64,000 nt of DNA from Methylobacterium aerolatum (GTDB taxonomy: Bacteria; Pseudomonadota; Alphaproteobacteria; Rhizobiales; Beijerinckiaceae). The stretch covers positions 114,528 through 178,527 of the forward strand of contig NZ_BPQE01000013.1 in NCBI RefSeq assembly GCF_022179085.1. The letters are read 5' to 3'. The notes below the pieces were generated by a model, which was given only the letters and a program-made list of their open reading frames with translations, was not told the origin of the DNA and did no database searches. The translations under genes were made by a program, and so were the position numbers. This document shows positions 54,999 through 63,951 of this stretch, piece after piece (position 1 is the first letter of the stretch; the number at the start of each line of letters is the position of its first letter).

Positions 54999-56105
54999 TC
55001 AGACCGAGCCCTTCACGCCCTCGACGAGGTAGTTGGTGCTCTCCAGTTCGGGGGCCTTCTCGGGATAGGCCTTGCCGGCGGGCATCACCTCCTTGCCCGC
55101 ATTGTCCTTGAGCGGCCCCTTGATGATCTCGTAGCCGCCCTTCAGCATCTCGGCCTTCACCGCGTCGGCGTTCCGGCGGGCGCCGTCCGACACGCCCGGT
55201 CCGTAGGGGCTCATCTTCACGTAGCCGTCGGCCAGCCCGCCGCGCACGAAATGCTCGGGCACCTTGCCCGCCTGCATCGCCGCGATGGCGTCCTTGTAGA
55301 TCGGCAGCCAGTTCCACTCGGCACCGGTGAGGTACTTCTGCGGCGCCAGCGGCGACTGATCGACATGGTAGCCGCAGACGAAGGCGCCCCGGCGGGCGGC
55401 GGTCTCCACCACGACCTTGGGACTGTCGACGTGGCAGGTGATGACGTCGGCCCCGCCATCGACCAGCGCGTTGGTGGCTTCGGCCTCCTTCACCGCCAGC
55501 GACCACTCGCCCGTGAAGATCACCTGGCAGGTGATGGAGGGATCGACGCTGCGCGCGCCGAGCAGGAAGGCGTTGACGTTGTTCAGGACCTGGGGGATCG
55601 GCTTGGCCGCGACGAAGCCGATCTTCTTCGACTTGCTGGCGTGCGCGGCGACGATGCCGTTCAGATATTGTCCCTGCGCGATGTAACCGAAATAGGAGCC
55701 GGCATTCGGCGGATCCTTCTCGGTCCAAAGGCCGCCGCAATGGCGGAACTGGATCTTCGGATTCTTGCGCGCCTCGTTGAGGAGGTAGGGGCTGTAATAG
55801 CCGAAGGAGGTGGGGAACAGCAGCGTCGCCCCGTCGAGGTTGATCATGCTCTCCATGGTCTTCTCGACGGCGTTGGTCTCGGGGACGCGCTCCTCCTCCG
55901 TGATCTCGATGCCGCCCATGCCCTTCAGGGCCTTGGCGGCCTGGGCATGGGCTTGGTTGTAGCCGTAATCGTCCTTGGGCCCGACATAGATGAAGCCGAC
56001 GGTGAGGGGCGTCGCGGCCCGTGCGCGGCCGCCCGTGGCGGCGGCGAGGCCGAGGGCCGCGCCCGCTCCGAGCATCGTTCTGCGCGTCAGGGGAAGATGT
56101 GCCAC
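54999..56105 (-). CDS. BMP-family substrate-binding protein 1
   Basis: 368 aa from a GTG at 56105 preceded by GAGAAGG. Twin-arginine-like signal LTRRTMLGAGAALGLAAA, then TVGFIYVGPKDDYGYNQAH, LLFPTSFGYYSPYL and GADVITCHVDSPKVV, the BMP/Med lipoprotein-like fold used for nucleosides, purines and related ligands. It heads the operon with two permeases, formamidase, biuH and the ATPase. Ligand inferred to be a small amide or ureide. Confidence 0.88.
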   Translation of the reverse strand: MAHLPLTRRTMLGAGAALGLAAATGGRARAATPLTVGFIYVGPKDDYGYNQAHAQAAKALKGMGGIEITEEERVPETNAVEKTMESMINLDGATLLFPTSFGYYSPYLLNEARKNPKIQFRHCGGLWTEKDPPNAGSYFGYIAQGQYLNGIVAAHASKSKKIGFVAAKPIPQVLNNVNAFLLGARSVDPSITCQVIFTGEWSLAVKEAEATNALVDGGADVITCHVDSPKVVVETAARRGAFVCGYHVDQSPLAPQKYLTGAEWNWLPIYKDAIAAMQAGKVPEHFVRGGLADGYVKMSPYGPGVSDGARRNADAVKAEMLKGGYEIIKGPLKDNAGKEVMPAGKAYPEKAPELESTNYLVEGVKGSV

Positions 56106-56325
56106 GCCCTTCTCACCCTCGTTCGGCCCGCGCGACGGCATCGGGCAGGGCCGAATACTAAGGTGGCGGCCAGGGGCGCGCGAAGCCGATATTCGCGTCA
56201 CTCCGGCGGCGGCTCGGCCGATGGAGGGCCCGTCCGGCCGCCCACATCGCGGGCGGCCCTTGGTCAAAAGCGCGGCAGCAGGAGCGGGGCCTCACGCCCG
56301 CGCCGGGGCGGGGGCGACTCGCCCG

Positions 56326-56577
56326 TCAGCGTGTACGGACGATCCGGCCGCCATGCCCGTGCGGGATCGAGCCCGTCGCATCGACGGCGTCGTCGCGGAT
56401 CACGACGTAACCGTCGACGTTGCGCGAATCGATGAGGTTCGGCACGGCCGCGCGGCCCTGGACGCCGCCCGGGGCGGTGACGGCGGGAATGCCGGCGGGG
56501 GCGGTGAAGCTCTGCGCGAAGGCGCCGGTGGTGAGGGAGAGGCCGACGAGGGCGCCGGCGAGGAGACGAGCAGTCAT
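56326..56577 (-). CDS. Small exported TAPGG-motif protein 1
   Basis: 83 aa from ATG 56577 (ATG 56586 also possible). Signal peptide to AFAQS (about 22), then APAGIPAVTAPGGVQGRA, shared in pattern with two other tiny proteins at 58490 and 58929, then NVDGYVVIRDD and a His/Gly/Arg end. No known family. Likely periplasmic or secreted. Confidence 0.6.
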   Translation of the reverse strand: MTARLLAGALVGLSLTTGAFAQSFTAPAGIPAVTAPGGVQGRAAVPNLIDSRNVDGYVVIRDDAVDATGSIPHGHGGRIVRTR

Positions 56578-56839
56578 GGCGGACATCCGGAAGTTCGATG
56601 CGTCGCGCCGGTTCTCCGGCGGCGGCTATGGACCTTCAAATGTGCAACGATGCCTGCGGATCCAACAGCGAATGCTCTAAGAGTGTGCGTTGACGCACGG
56701 CGAAAGGCCCCGCGCGGATCGGTCCGTCCCCGCGGATTGGCATATTTCTATCGACAGCACAGGGCTTTAACGGCCTCGCGCGCCGGCACGGCCGGGCGGC
56801 GTGCGTTCTGGCACGGACCTTTCCCAGCCGCCTCGCCCG

Positions 56840-58252
56840 TCAATGGGCCTGCGCCGCCTCAGCCTGCCGGATCGCCGCGCGGCGGGCCGCCTCCGCCGTG
56901 CCGAGCCCGTTGAAGAACAGGTTCAGGACCACCGCGGAGAGGGAGCAGAGCAGGATCCCCGATTCCAGCAGAGGATGGAGGGCGTGGGGCATCTGCTTGA
57001 AGAAGTTCGGCGCGACGAGGGGGATCATCCCGAAGCCGACCGAGACCGCCACCACGAACAGGTTGTTGCGGTTGCCGGCGAAGTCGACCCCCCCGAGGAT
57101 GCGGACGCCCGTGGCCCCCACCATCCCGAACATCACGAGGCCCGCCCCGCCGAGGACGCAGGGCGGAACCGCCTCCACCAGGGCGGCGAGCTTTGGCACG
57201 AGGCCGAGGCCGAGCATGATGAACCCGCCGACCACGGCGACGATGCGCGTGCGCACTCCCGTCACGCCGACGAGGCCGACGTTCTGCGAGAAGGACGTGT
57301 AGGGGAAGGTGTTGAACACCCCGCCGATCACCGTGCCGAGCCCGTCCGCGCGCAGGCCGCGGATCAGGCGGGCCTCGTCGAGGGGCTCGGCGCAGATGTC
57401 GCTCAGTGCCAGGAACATGCCGGTGGATTCCACCAGCACCACGATCATCACGATGCACAGGGTGAGGATCGCGATCCCGTCGAAGGTCGGCAGCCCGAAG
57501 GCGAAGGGGCGCACCACGTCGAACCACGGGGCTGTGGCCACGTGCCCGAGATCGACGAGGCCGCACAGTCCCGCCACCACCGTCCCGAGGACGATGCCGA
57601 CCAGCACCGAGGCCGAGTTGAGGAAGCCCGTGCCGAAGCGGGTGATCGCCAGGATCGCGCAGAGCACGAAGGCGGCGAGGGCGAGGTTGAGCGGCGCGCC
57701 GTAAGTGGGGCTCCCGACGCCGCCCGCCGCCCAGTTCACGCCGACGCGCATCAGCGAGATGCCGATGACGAGGATGATGGTGCCGGTGACAACCGGCGGG
57801 AACAGGGGCAGGAGCCGGCCGATCAGCGGCGCGGCGAGAACCGCGAACAGGCCCGCCGCGATCACGGCGCCGTAGATGCCCGTCAGCCCGATGCCGGGGC
57901 TCAGGCCCAGGGCGACCATGGGCGTCACGGCCGCGAAGGTCACGCCCATCATCACCGGCAGGCGGATGCCGATGCCGGGCAGGCCCCAGCTCTGGACCAG
58001 GGTGGCGAGGCCGCCCGCGAAAAGGTCGGCGCTCACCAGCATGGCGACCTGCTCCGGCGGAAGCTTGAGGGCGCGCCCGACGATGAGCGGCACCGCCACG
58101 GCGCCCGCATACATCACCAGGACGTGCTGAAGGCCGAGGAGCCCGAGGGCGAGGGGTTTGCCCTTCACGGCATCCGCGCTCCCCTCGGCGGGGGCGGGCG
58201 GCGCGTCCGTCACGGACAGCGGGACCGGTTCGGGCCGGGCGGCACTCGACAT
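56840..58252 (-). CDS. NCS2 xanthine/uric acid-type permease
   Basis: 470-aa nucleobase:cation symporter, 12-14 helices. Family motifs: GLQHVLVMYAGAVAVP, VESTGMFLALSD, and the signature QNVGLVGVTGVRTR near 325-338. The ESTG/QN-type motif resembles xanthine and urate permeases more than uracil permeases. It sits between two BMP-type importers, supporting a region-wide role in purine/pyrimidine nitrogen uptake. Confidence 0.88.
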   Translation of the reverse strand: MSSAARPEPVPLSVTDAPPAPAEGSADAVKGKPLALGLLGLQHVLVMYAGAVAVPLIVGRALKLPPEQVAMLVSADLFAGGLATLVQSWGLPGIGIRLPVMMGVTFAAVTPMVALGLSPGIGLTGIYGAVIAAGLFAVLAAPLIGRLLPLFPPVVTGTIILVIGISLMRVGVNWAAGGVGSPTYGAPLNLALAAFVLCAILAITRFGTGFLNSASVLVGIVLGTVVAGLCGLVDLGHVATAPWFDVVRPFAFGLPTFDGIAILTLCIVMIVVLVESTGMFLALSDICAEPLDEARLIRGLRADGLGTVIGGVFNTFPYTSFSQNVGLVGVTGVRTRIVAVVGGFIMLGLGLVPKLAALVEAVPPCVLGGAGLVMFGMVGATGVRILGGVDFAGNRNNLFVVAVSVGFGMIPLVAPNFFKQMPHALHPLLESGILLCSLSAVVLNLFFNGLGTAEAARRAAIRQAEAAQAH

Positions 58253-58353
58253 GGCGGAAACGTCCCTCCGGCCCGCCCGGCGGAGGAACCGGCGCGACGA
58301 TCCCGACTGGGCAATCCATGTGCCACAGGGCGGCTTGGCCCGCCGCCTGCTAG

Positions 58354-58429
58354 AGCGTTTTCGGGGCTGTCTGGATCACGCCCGCTCGCAGGGACGAGGG
58401 ACCGGAGTGATCCGAGTTCGACCGAAACT
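58354..58429 (+). repeat. Interspersed hairpin repeat, copy A
   Basis: GAGCGTTTTCGGGG-TGTCTGGATCACGC-CGCTCG, then GTGATCCGAGTTCGACCGAAAC. Same start (AGCGTTTT, GGATC, CGCTC) and end (TCCG-GTTCGACCGAAAC) as copy B but with a shorter middle. Confidence 0.6.
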
Positions 58430-58489
58430 GCCTTGGGCAGGCACGAGGTGAGGACGGGGCGGCCCGTCCCGCCGTCGAGGAGAGCGCGG

Positions 58490-58726
58490 ATGGCGATGGG
58501 ACGAGGGAGTTCGGTGATCATGCTGGCCGGGGTGGCCTGGCTGGCCCTCGGCGGCGTCATCGACGGGCACGGCACCGCCGGGCCGACGCCGGCGGCGGCC
58601 CAGGGCAGCCTCACGCCCCCGGCGGGCCAGCCGCGCGCGACCGCACCCGGCGGGCTGAGAGGGCGCGCCGCCCGCCGCCCTCACCGGCAAGGGCACCGGC
58701 ACGGGGCGCACCGCCGACACCACTGA
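58490..58726 (+). CDS. Small exported TAPGG-motif protein 2 (possibly frameshifted)
   Basis: 78 aa from ATG 58490, with GGAG 7 bases upstream. Signal-like VIMLAGVAWLALGGV, then AAAQGSLTPPAGQPRATAPGGLRGRAARR, followed by an odd His/Arg-rich end. Shifting frame after GGLRGRA gives a more ordinary chain (AALTGKGTGTGRTADTTEA), so a base change near 58665-58680 may have altered the end. Its stop codon abuts repeat copy B. Confidence 0.5.
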   Translation: MAMGRGSSVIMLAGVAWLALGGVIDGHGTAGPTPAAAQGSLTPPAGQPRATAPGGLRGRAARRPHRQGHRHGAHRRHH

Positions 58727-58827
58727 AGCGTTTTTCAAGATTGCTGGATCGCCTGCGCTCCGCCGTCCTCGCGAGCGGAGCGGCGCAAGGACGAGAGGGC
58801 GCGGTGGTCCGGGTTCGACCGAAACCG
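58727..58827 (+). repeat. Interspersed hairpin repeat, copy B
   Basis: AGCGTTTTTCAAGATTGCTGG at the left, a CGCTCCGC / GCGGAGCG stem (58757-58782) around CTCGCGA, and TCCGGGTTCGACCGAAACC at the right. The core 58764-58782 is identical to copy C. Confidence 0.65.
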
Positions 58828-58928
58828 CTTCGAGGCGTCGTCCTGCGCAGAGGGCGACGGCCGGCGTGGAACTTGTCGCCGCCTGTGCCATTCGCTCCCA
58901 TCACCGACTTGACGGAGCTGCACCGACG

Positions 58929-59213
58929 ATGCGCACCCGATCGACCCTGATCATCGCCCTGGCGGGGGTTCTGGCCACCACCCTCGGCGCGGCGGCCCAA
59001 TCCGTGGGAGCACCGGCCGGCCGCGATCCGGCGACGGCGCCCGGCGGCACGGAGGGCATTGCCGGGCCGCGCAACACCTCGGAGGCGATCCGGTCCGGCG
59101 ACGCGATCGCGGTCCCGCCGCCCGCCACCGCGGCGCCGCGCTCCGACGGGATCCCGGCCGGGGAGCAGGGTAACGCGCCCGCCGTCGCACCGCGGGCGCC
59201 CGCCCCCCGCTGA
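58929..59213 (+). CDS. Small exported TAPGG-motif protein 3
   Basis: 94 aa from ATG 58929. Signal peptide to AAAQS (about 24), then APAGRDPATAPGGTEGIAG and a Pro/Ala/Gly-rich disordered chain. The (P)AG-x-x-x-x-TAPGG-x-x-G motif right after the signal peptide is shared with the proteins at 56326 and 58490. Convergent with the binding-protein gene 2. Confidence 0.6.
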   Translation: MRTRSTLIIALAGVLATTLGAAAQSVGAPAGRDPATAPGGTEGIAGPRNTSEAIRSGDAIAVPPPATAAPRSDGIPAGEQGNAPAVAPRAPAPR

Positions 59214-59223
59214 GAGGTCGCCC

Positions 59224-60300
59224 CTACTGGGGCAGCTTGTCGTCGATCCCCTTCACGTACCAGTTCATGCCGAGGATCATCGGGTCGGGGGCGGTCTCGC
59301 CCGCCTTCACCGCGAGGGTCCCGTCCTGCTTGGTCACCGGCCCGGCGAAGGGCTGGACCTTGCCCGAGGCGATGTCCTTCACCGTCGCCTCGGCCATGGC
59401 CTTCACGTCGTCGGGCATGTTGGTGAAGGGGGCCAGGACGACCATGCCGTCCTTGATGCCGCCCCAGGTGTCGTGGCTCGTCCACGAGCCGTCGAGGACG
59501 GCCTTGGTCTCGGCGATGACGTAGCCGTTCCAATCGTCGACGATGGAGGTGAGCTGCGCCTTGGGCGCGAAGCGGTACTGGTCCGAGGACTGGCCGAAGG
59601 CGAACTTGCCCTGCTTTTCGGCCTCCTGGAGGGGTGCGGCGGAATCCGTGTGCTGCGCCAGGATGTCGGCGCCCTGGGCGAGGAGCGCCTTGGCGGCCTC
59701 CGCCTCCTTGCCCGGGTCGAACCACGTGTTCACCCAGACGATCTTCACCTTCAGGTTCGGGTTCACCGATTGCGCGCCGAGCATGAAGGCGTTGATGCCG
59801 CTCACCACCTCGGGGATCGGGAAGGAGGCGATGTAGCCCACCGTGCCCGTCTTCGAGAGTTTGGCGGCGATCTTCCCGCAGACGTAGCGGCCCTCGTAGA
59901 ACCGGGCCGAGTAGGTCGAGACGTTGGGCGCGCGCTTGTAGCCGGTGGCGTGCTCGAACTTCACCTTCGGGAATTTCTTGGCGACCTTCAGGGTCGGCTC
60001 CATGAAGCCGAAGGAGGTGGTGAAGATCAGGCCCATGCCTGAGCGGGCGAGCTTCTCGATGGCGCGCTCGCTGTCGGCCTCGGGCACGTTCTCGAGGTAG
60101 GTGGTCTCCACCTTGTCCGGCATCGCCGCCGCCAGCGCCTTGCGGCTCAGGTCGTGCTGGAAGGAATAGCCGTAATCGGCCACCGGGCCGACATAGACGA
60201 AGCCGACCTTGAGCTTGTCCTCGGCCCGCACGGGCGAGACGAGGAGCAGCACCGCGCCGAGGCAGGAGGCGAGGCTGGCGCCGAGGGAGGTCCGCTTCAT
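59224..60300 (-). CDS. BMP-family substrate-binding protein 2
   Basis: 358 aa from ATG 60300, with GAGGA 9 bases upstream. Signal peptide to about VRA (26), then KVGFVYVGPVADYGYSFQHD, IFTTSFGFMEPTLKVAKKF, GADILAQHTDSAAPLQEAE, the same fold as protein 1 but clearly divergent. Last gene of importer operon 2. Probably binds a nucleoside, purine or related ligand. Confidence 0.89.
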   Translation of the reverse strand: MKRTSLGASLASCLGAVLLLVSPVRAEDKLKVGFVYVGPVADYGYSFQHDLSRKALAAAMPDKVETTYLENVPEADSERAIEKLARSGMGLIFTTSFGFMEPTLKVAKKFPKVKFEHATGYKRAPNVSTYSARFYEGRYVCGKIAAKLSKTGTVGYIASFPIPEVVSGINAFMLGAQSVNPNLKVKIVWVNTWFDPGKEAEAAKALLAQGADILAQHTDSAAPLQEAEKQGKFAFGQSSDQYRFAPKAQLTSIVDDWNGYVIAETKAVLDGSWTSHDTWGGIKDGMVVLAPFTNMPDDVKAMAEATVKDIASGKVQPFAGPVTKQDGTLAVKAGETAPDPMILGMNWYVKGIDDKLPQ

Positions 60301-60330
60301 CCGGGATGTCCTCATCAGAATGGGCACCGG

Positions 60331-61257
60331 CTACCGGTGCGGGGTGAAATCGCGCCCCAGCGCGGCGGGGGCCAACGACCCGCCCTGCCGCCGGGCGAGG
60401 GAGAGCAGGATCAGGGCCAGGATCGTCGCGAGGTAGGGGACCGCCGAGAGCACTTGCCCCGGCAGGCCGATGCCGAGGGCCTGGGCGTGGAGTTGCAGCA
60501 CCGTCGCCCCCCCGAAGAGGACCGCGCCCGCGACCACCCGCCCCGGCCGCCACGAGGCGAAGACGACGAGGGCCAGGGCGATCCAGCCGCGCCCGGCGGT
60601 CATGGCCGGCGCCCAGAACGGCGTGTAGGCGAGAGAGAGGTAGGCGCCCGCGAGCCCCGCGCACGCGCCGCCGAACAGCACCGCCAGGAACCGCGCCGCG
60701 CGCACGGGCAGGCCCAGCGAGTGGGTCGCGGCGGGGTCGTCGCCGATGGCCCGGAGGACCAGCCCCGTCCGCGTCCGCCACAGGAACCACGAGACTCCCA
60801 TCGCGAGGGCGAGCCCGGCATAGACGAACCCGTCCTGCCCGAAGACGAGGGGGCCGACCACCGGCAGGTCGGTGAGGCCGGGGATGGCGAGGTGCGGCGC
60901 GGGATCCCGCTTGAGCCCGACATAGCGCGCCCCGGCGAGCCCCGAGAGGCCGAGGCCGAGGATGGTGAGGGCGAGCCCCGAGGCCACTTGGTTCGCCGCG
61001 AGCCCCACCGTCAGCAGCCCGAAGGCGGCGGCGAGGGCGACGCCCGCGCCGATCCCCGCCAGGGCGCCGACGAGGGTCGAGCCGCTCTCCACCGCCGCCG
61101 CGAAGCCGACGGCCGCCCCGCAGACCATCATCCCCTCGACGCCGAGGTTGAGGACGCCCGCCCGCTCGGCGACGAGTTCGCCGAGGCCGGCGATGATCAG
61201 GGGCGTCGCGGCGGCCAGCACCGTGGCCGCCACCATCGCGATCACATCGGGGCTCAT
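60331..61257 (-). CDS. BMP-type ABC transporter permease 2A
   Basis: 308 aa, about eight helices; GLGELVAERAGVLNLGVEGM, ANQVASGLALTILGLG, VLRAIGDDPAATHSLGLPV. Counterpart of permease 1A. ATG 61257 overlaps the 2B stop by 4 bases. Confidence 0.89.
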   Translation of the reverse strand: MSPDVIAMVAATVLAAATPLIIAGLGELVAERAGVLNLGVEGMMVCGAAVGFAAAVESGSTLVGALAGIGAGVALAAAFGLLTVGLAANQVASGLALTILGLGLSGLAGARYVGLKRDPAPHLAIPGLTDLPVVGPLVFGQDGFVYAGLALAMGVSWFLWRTRTGLVLRAIGDDPAATHSLGLPVRAARFLAVLFGGACAGLAGAYLSLAYTPFWAPAMTAGRGWIALALVVFASWRPGRVVAGAVLFGGATVLQLHAQALGIGLPGQVLSAVPYLATILALILLSLARRQGGSLAPAALGRDFTPHR

Positions 61258-62330
61258 CGCGCCGTCCCCGCCACGAGGCGGAGCCTGAAGCGCGTCAGCA
61301 CGTCGGCCCCGAGGACGAGGCCGAGCAGCAGCCCCTGGAAGGCGCGGGTGAGGTCGAGGGGCAGCCGCAGGTCGATCTGCGCCGCCTCCCCGCCGATGGT
61401 GGTGACCGCGATGACGAAGGCCGCGACGAGGATGCCCACCGGCGAGAGCCGCCCGAGGAAGGCGACGATGATGGCGGTGAAGCCGTAGCCCGGCGAGATC
61501 GAGGGCTGGAGCTGCCCGATCCTCCCCGCGACCTCGACGATCCCGGCGAGCCCCGCCGCGCCCCCCGAGATCGCGAAGGCCAGGAGCGTCAGCCGCTCCG
61601 CGCTGAAACCGGCGAAGCGGGCCGCGCGGGGGCTCGCCCCCACGAGCCGCATCTCGAACCCGAACAGGCTGCGCCCGAGCACGACGGCCCCCAAGCCGAC
61701 CGCCGCGAGGGCGACGAGCACGCCCGCGTGGAGCGCGTCCCCCTCCATGAGGGCGGGCAGGCGGGCGGCCTCGTCGAAGGCGACACTCTGCGGGAAGTTG
61801 TACCCCGCCGGATCGCGCAGGGGCCCGCGGGCCATGTAGTCGAGGAGGAGCTCCGCCACGTAGACGAGCATCAGGCTCGTCAGGATCTCCGAGACGCCAA
61901 GCCGGACGCGCAGCAGCGCCGGGATCATCGCGTAGGCGATCCCCGCCAGGGTGCCCGCCGCCAGCATGGCGGGCAGGATCCAGAGGGTGAAGCCGGTGCT
62001 GCCATGGGTGGCGATGGCGACCATCCCCCCCGCGAGGCCGCCGACCACGAACTGGCCCTCGGCCCCGATGTTCCACAGGTTCGCCCGGTAGCAGAAGGCG
62101 AGGCCCGTCGCGATCAGGGCGAGCGGCGCCGCCTTCACGGCGACCTCCTGCAGCGACCACAGTTCGGAGAGCGGCGCGACGAAGTAGACGACGAAGGCCG
62201 CCGCGGGCGAGACACCGAGAAGCGAGACCGCCACCCCCCCGACGAGGACCGCCGCGAGGAAGGCGAGGGCGGGCGCCAGGGCCTCGGCCAGGGGCGAGCG
62301 GTGCGGGCGCGGCACGAGGTCAAGGCGCAT
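61254..62330 (-). CDS. BMP-type ABC transporter permease 2B
   Basis: 358 aa with about ten helices; FCYRANLWNIGAEGQFVVGG, LGVSEILTSLMLVYVAELLL, SPGYGFTAIIVAFLGRLSPVG. Counterpart of permease 1B without the extra N-terminal stretch, which supports a later start for 1B. ATG 62330 overlaps the ATPase stop by 11 bases. Confidence 0.9.
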   Translation of the reverse strand: MRLDLVPRPHRSPLAEALAPALAFLAAVLVGGVAVSLLGVSPAAAFVVYFVAPLSELWSLQEVAVKAAPLALIATGLAFCYRANLWNIGAEGQFVVGGLAGGMVAIATHGSTGFTLWILPAMLAAGTLAGIAYAMIPALLRVRLGVSEILTSLMLVYVAELLLDYMARGPLRDPAGYNFPQSVAFDEAARLPALMEGDALHAGVLVALAAVGLGAVVLGRSLFGFEMRLVGASPRAARFAGFSAERLTLLAFAISGGAAGLAGIVEVAGRIGQLQPSISPGYGFTAIIVAFLGRLSPVGILVAAFVIAVTTIGGEAAQIDLRLPLDLTRAFQGLLLGLVLGADVLTRFRLRLVAGTAR

Positions 62331-63948
62331 GGGTCGGCTCCCGCGCGGCCTTGTCGGCCGTCTCCCGATCGGCCCCCGGCGGGGCCGCGTCGTCTCCGGC
62401 GCCGCCCATGAGCAGGCCCACGGCCCCGCGGGATGTCCGGGCCCGCGCCACCGGCGCCGACAGCCGTCCCGCGTGGAGGACGGCGACAGAATGGGCGATC
62501 TCGAACAGTTCGTCGAGATCCTGGCTGATCACCACGACGGCGCTGCCGCCCGCCGCGAGATCGACCAGGGCCTGCCGGATCCGGGCCGCCGCCGCCGCAT
62601 CGACCCCCCAGGTGGGCTGATCCACCACGAGGAGGCCGGGGCCGGCCAGGATCTCCCGGCCGACCACGAATTTCTGGAGGTTGCCGCCCGAGAGGGTGCC
62701 GGCGGCCGGGTCGGGGCCGGCCTTGCGCACGTCGAAGGTCTCGCTCACCCGGGCCGCCAGGGCCTGGGCGGCGCCCCGGCGCAGGAACCCGAGGCGGGTC
62801 AGCGGCGCCGTCGCATGACGGGAGAGCACGACGTTCTCGGACAGGCTCAGGCCGGGGGCCGCCGCGTGGCCGTTGCGCTCCTCCGGCACGAAGGCGGCGC
62901 CGAGGCGGCGGCGGGCGTTGATGCCGAGATGGCCGGCGGGCCGACCGTCGATGCGCACGGCCTCGGGCCGCCCGGCCGATACCTCGCCGGACAGGGCGGC
63001 GAAGAGCTCCGCCTGCCCGTTCCCGGCGATCCCGGCGATGCCGAGGATCTCGCCCCCGCGCACCCCGAACGCGATGTCCCGCAGGGCGGTGGCGTGCAGG
63101 CCGGGAGCGGGAAGGCTCAGGGCATCGACGCGCAGGCGCTCGGCGCCGCCGGCCGTCTCCGGGCGCGAGGCAACCTCTCGGATCTCGGCGCCCACCATCA
63201 TCGCGGCGAGGGAGGCGGCGCTCTCCCGCCGGGGGTCGCAGGCGCCGACGACCTTGCCCGCCCGCAGGATGGTCGCCCGGGCGCAGAGGCGGCGGACCTC
63301 GTCGAGGCGGTGCGAGATGTAGAGGAGCGCCCTCCCCTCGTCCCGCAGGCGCTCCAGCACGGCGAACAGCCGGTCGGCCTCGCCCGGCGTCAGTACCGAG
63401 GTCGGCTCGTCGAGGATCACGAGTTTCGGGTCTTGGAGCAGGCAGCGCACGATCTCGATGCGCTGGCGCTCCCCGGCGGAGAGGGACCAGACCGGCCGGT
63501 CCGGGTCGAGGTGCAGGCCGTAGGTCTCGGCCAGCGCCGCGATGCGCCGGGCCAGGCCGGCCCGGCTCAGGCCCCGCTCCATCACCAGGGCGATGTTCTC
63601 GGCCACGGTGAGGTTTTCGCAGAGCGAGAAATGCTGGAACACCATGCCGATGCCCAGCCGCCGGGCGGCCTCCGGGTTGGCGAGCCGCACCACTTCGCCC
63701 CGGTGGGTGACGACCCCCTCGGTGGGCTCCAGCAAGCCGTAGAGGATCTTCATCAGCGTTGACTTGCCCGCGCCGTTCTCACCGAGGAGGGCGTGGATCT
63801 CGCCGCCGCGGATCTCGAGATCGACGTGGTCGTTGGCGGTGAAGGCGCCGAAGCGCTTCACGATGCCGTAGGCGCCGAACAGGGGACGCGGATCGTCCGC
63901 CACGCTCGGCGCGCCGGGATCGGGCCGTTCCGCGACGCCGGGCTCCAC
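62320..63948 (-). CDS. BMP-type ABC transporter ATPase 2
   Basis: 542-aa double ATPase. First domain: [50 protein letters not shown]; second domain: GIAGNGQAELFAAL, FVPEERNGHAAA, LSGGNLQKFVVGREI, LLVVDQPTWGVD. Begins at a GTG (63948) 3 bases after an upstream stop. The C-terminus is charged and variable. Paralogous to ATPase 1. Confidence 0.9.
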   Translation of the reverse strand: MEPGVAERPDPGAPSVADDPRPLFGAYGIVKRFGAFTANDHVDLEIRGGEIHALLGENGAGKSTLMKILYGLLEPTEGVVTHRGEVVRLANPEAARRLGIGMVFQHFSLCENLTVAENIALVMERGLSRAGLARRIAALAETYGLHLDPDRPVWSLSAGERQRIEIVRCLLQDPKLVILDEPTSVLTPGEADRLFAVLERLRDEGRALLYISHRLDEVRRLCARATILRAGKVVGACDPRRESAASLAAMMVGAEIREVASRPETAGGAERLRVDALSLPAPGLHATALRDIAFGVRGGEILGIAGIAGNGQAELFAALSGEVSAGRPEAVRIDGRPAGHLGINARRRLGAAFVPEERNGHAAAPGLSLSENVVLSRHATAPLTRLGFLRRGAAQALAARVSETFDVRKAGPDPAAGTLSGGNLQKFVVGREILAGPGLLVVDQPTWGVDAAAAARIRQALVDLAAGGSAVVVISQDLDELFEIAHSVAVLHAGRLSAPVARARTSRGAVGLLMGGAGDDAAPPGADRETADKAAREPTHAP

Positions 63949-63951
63949 CGG

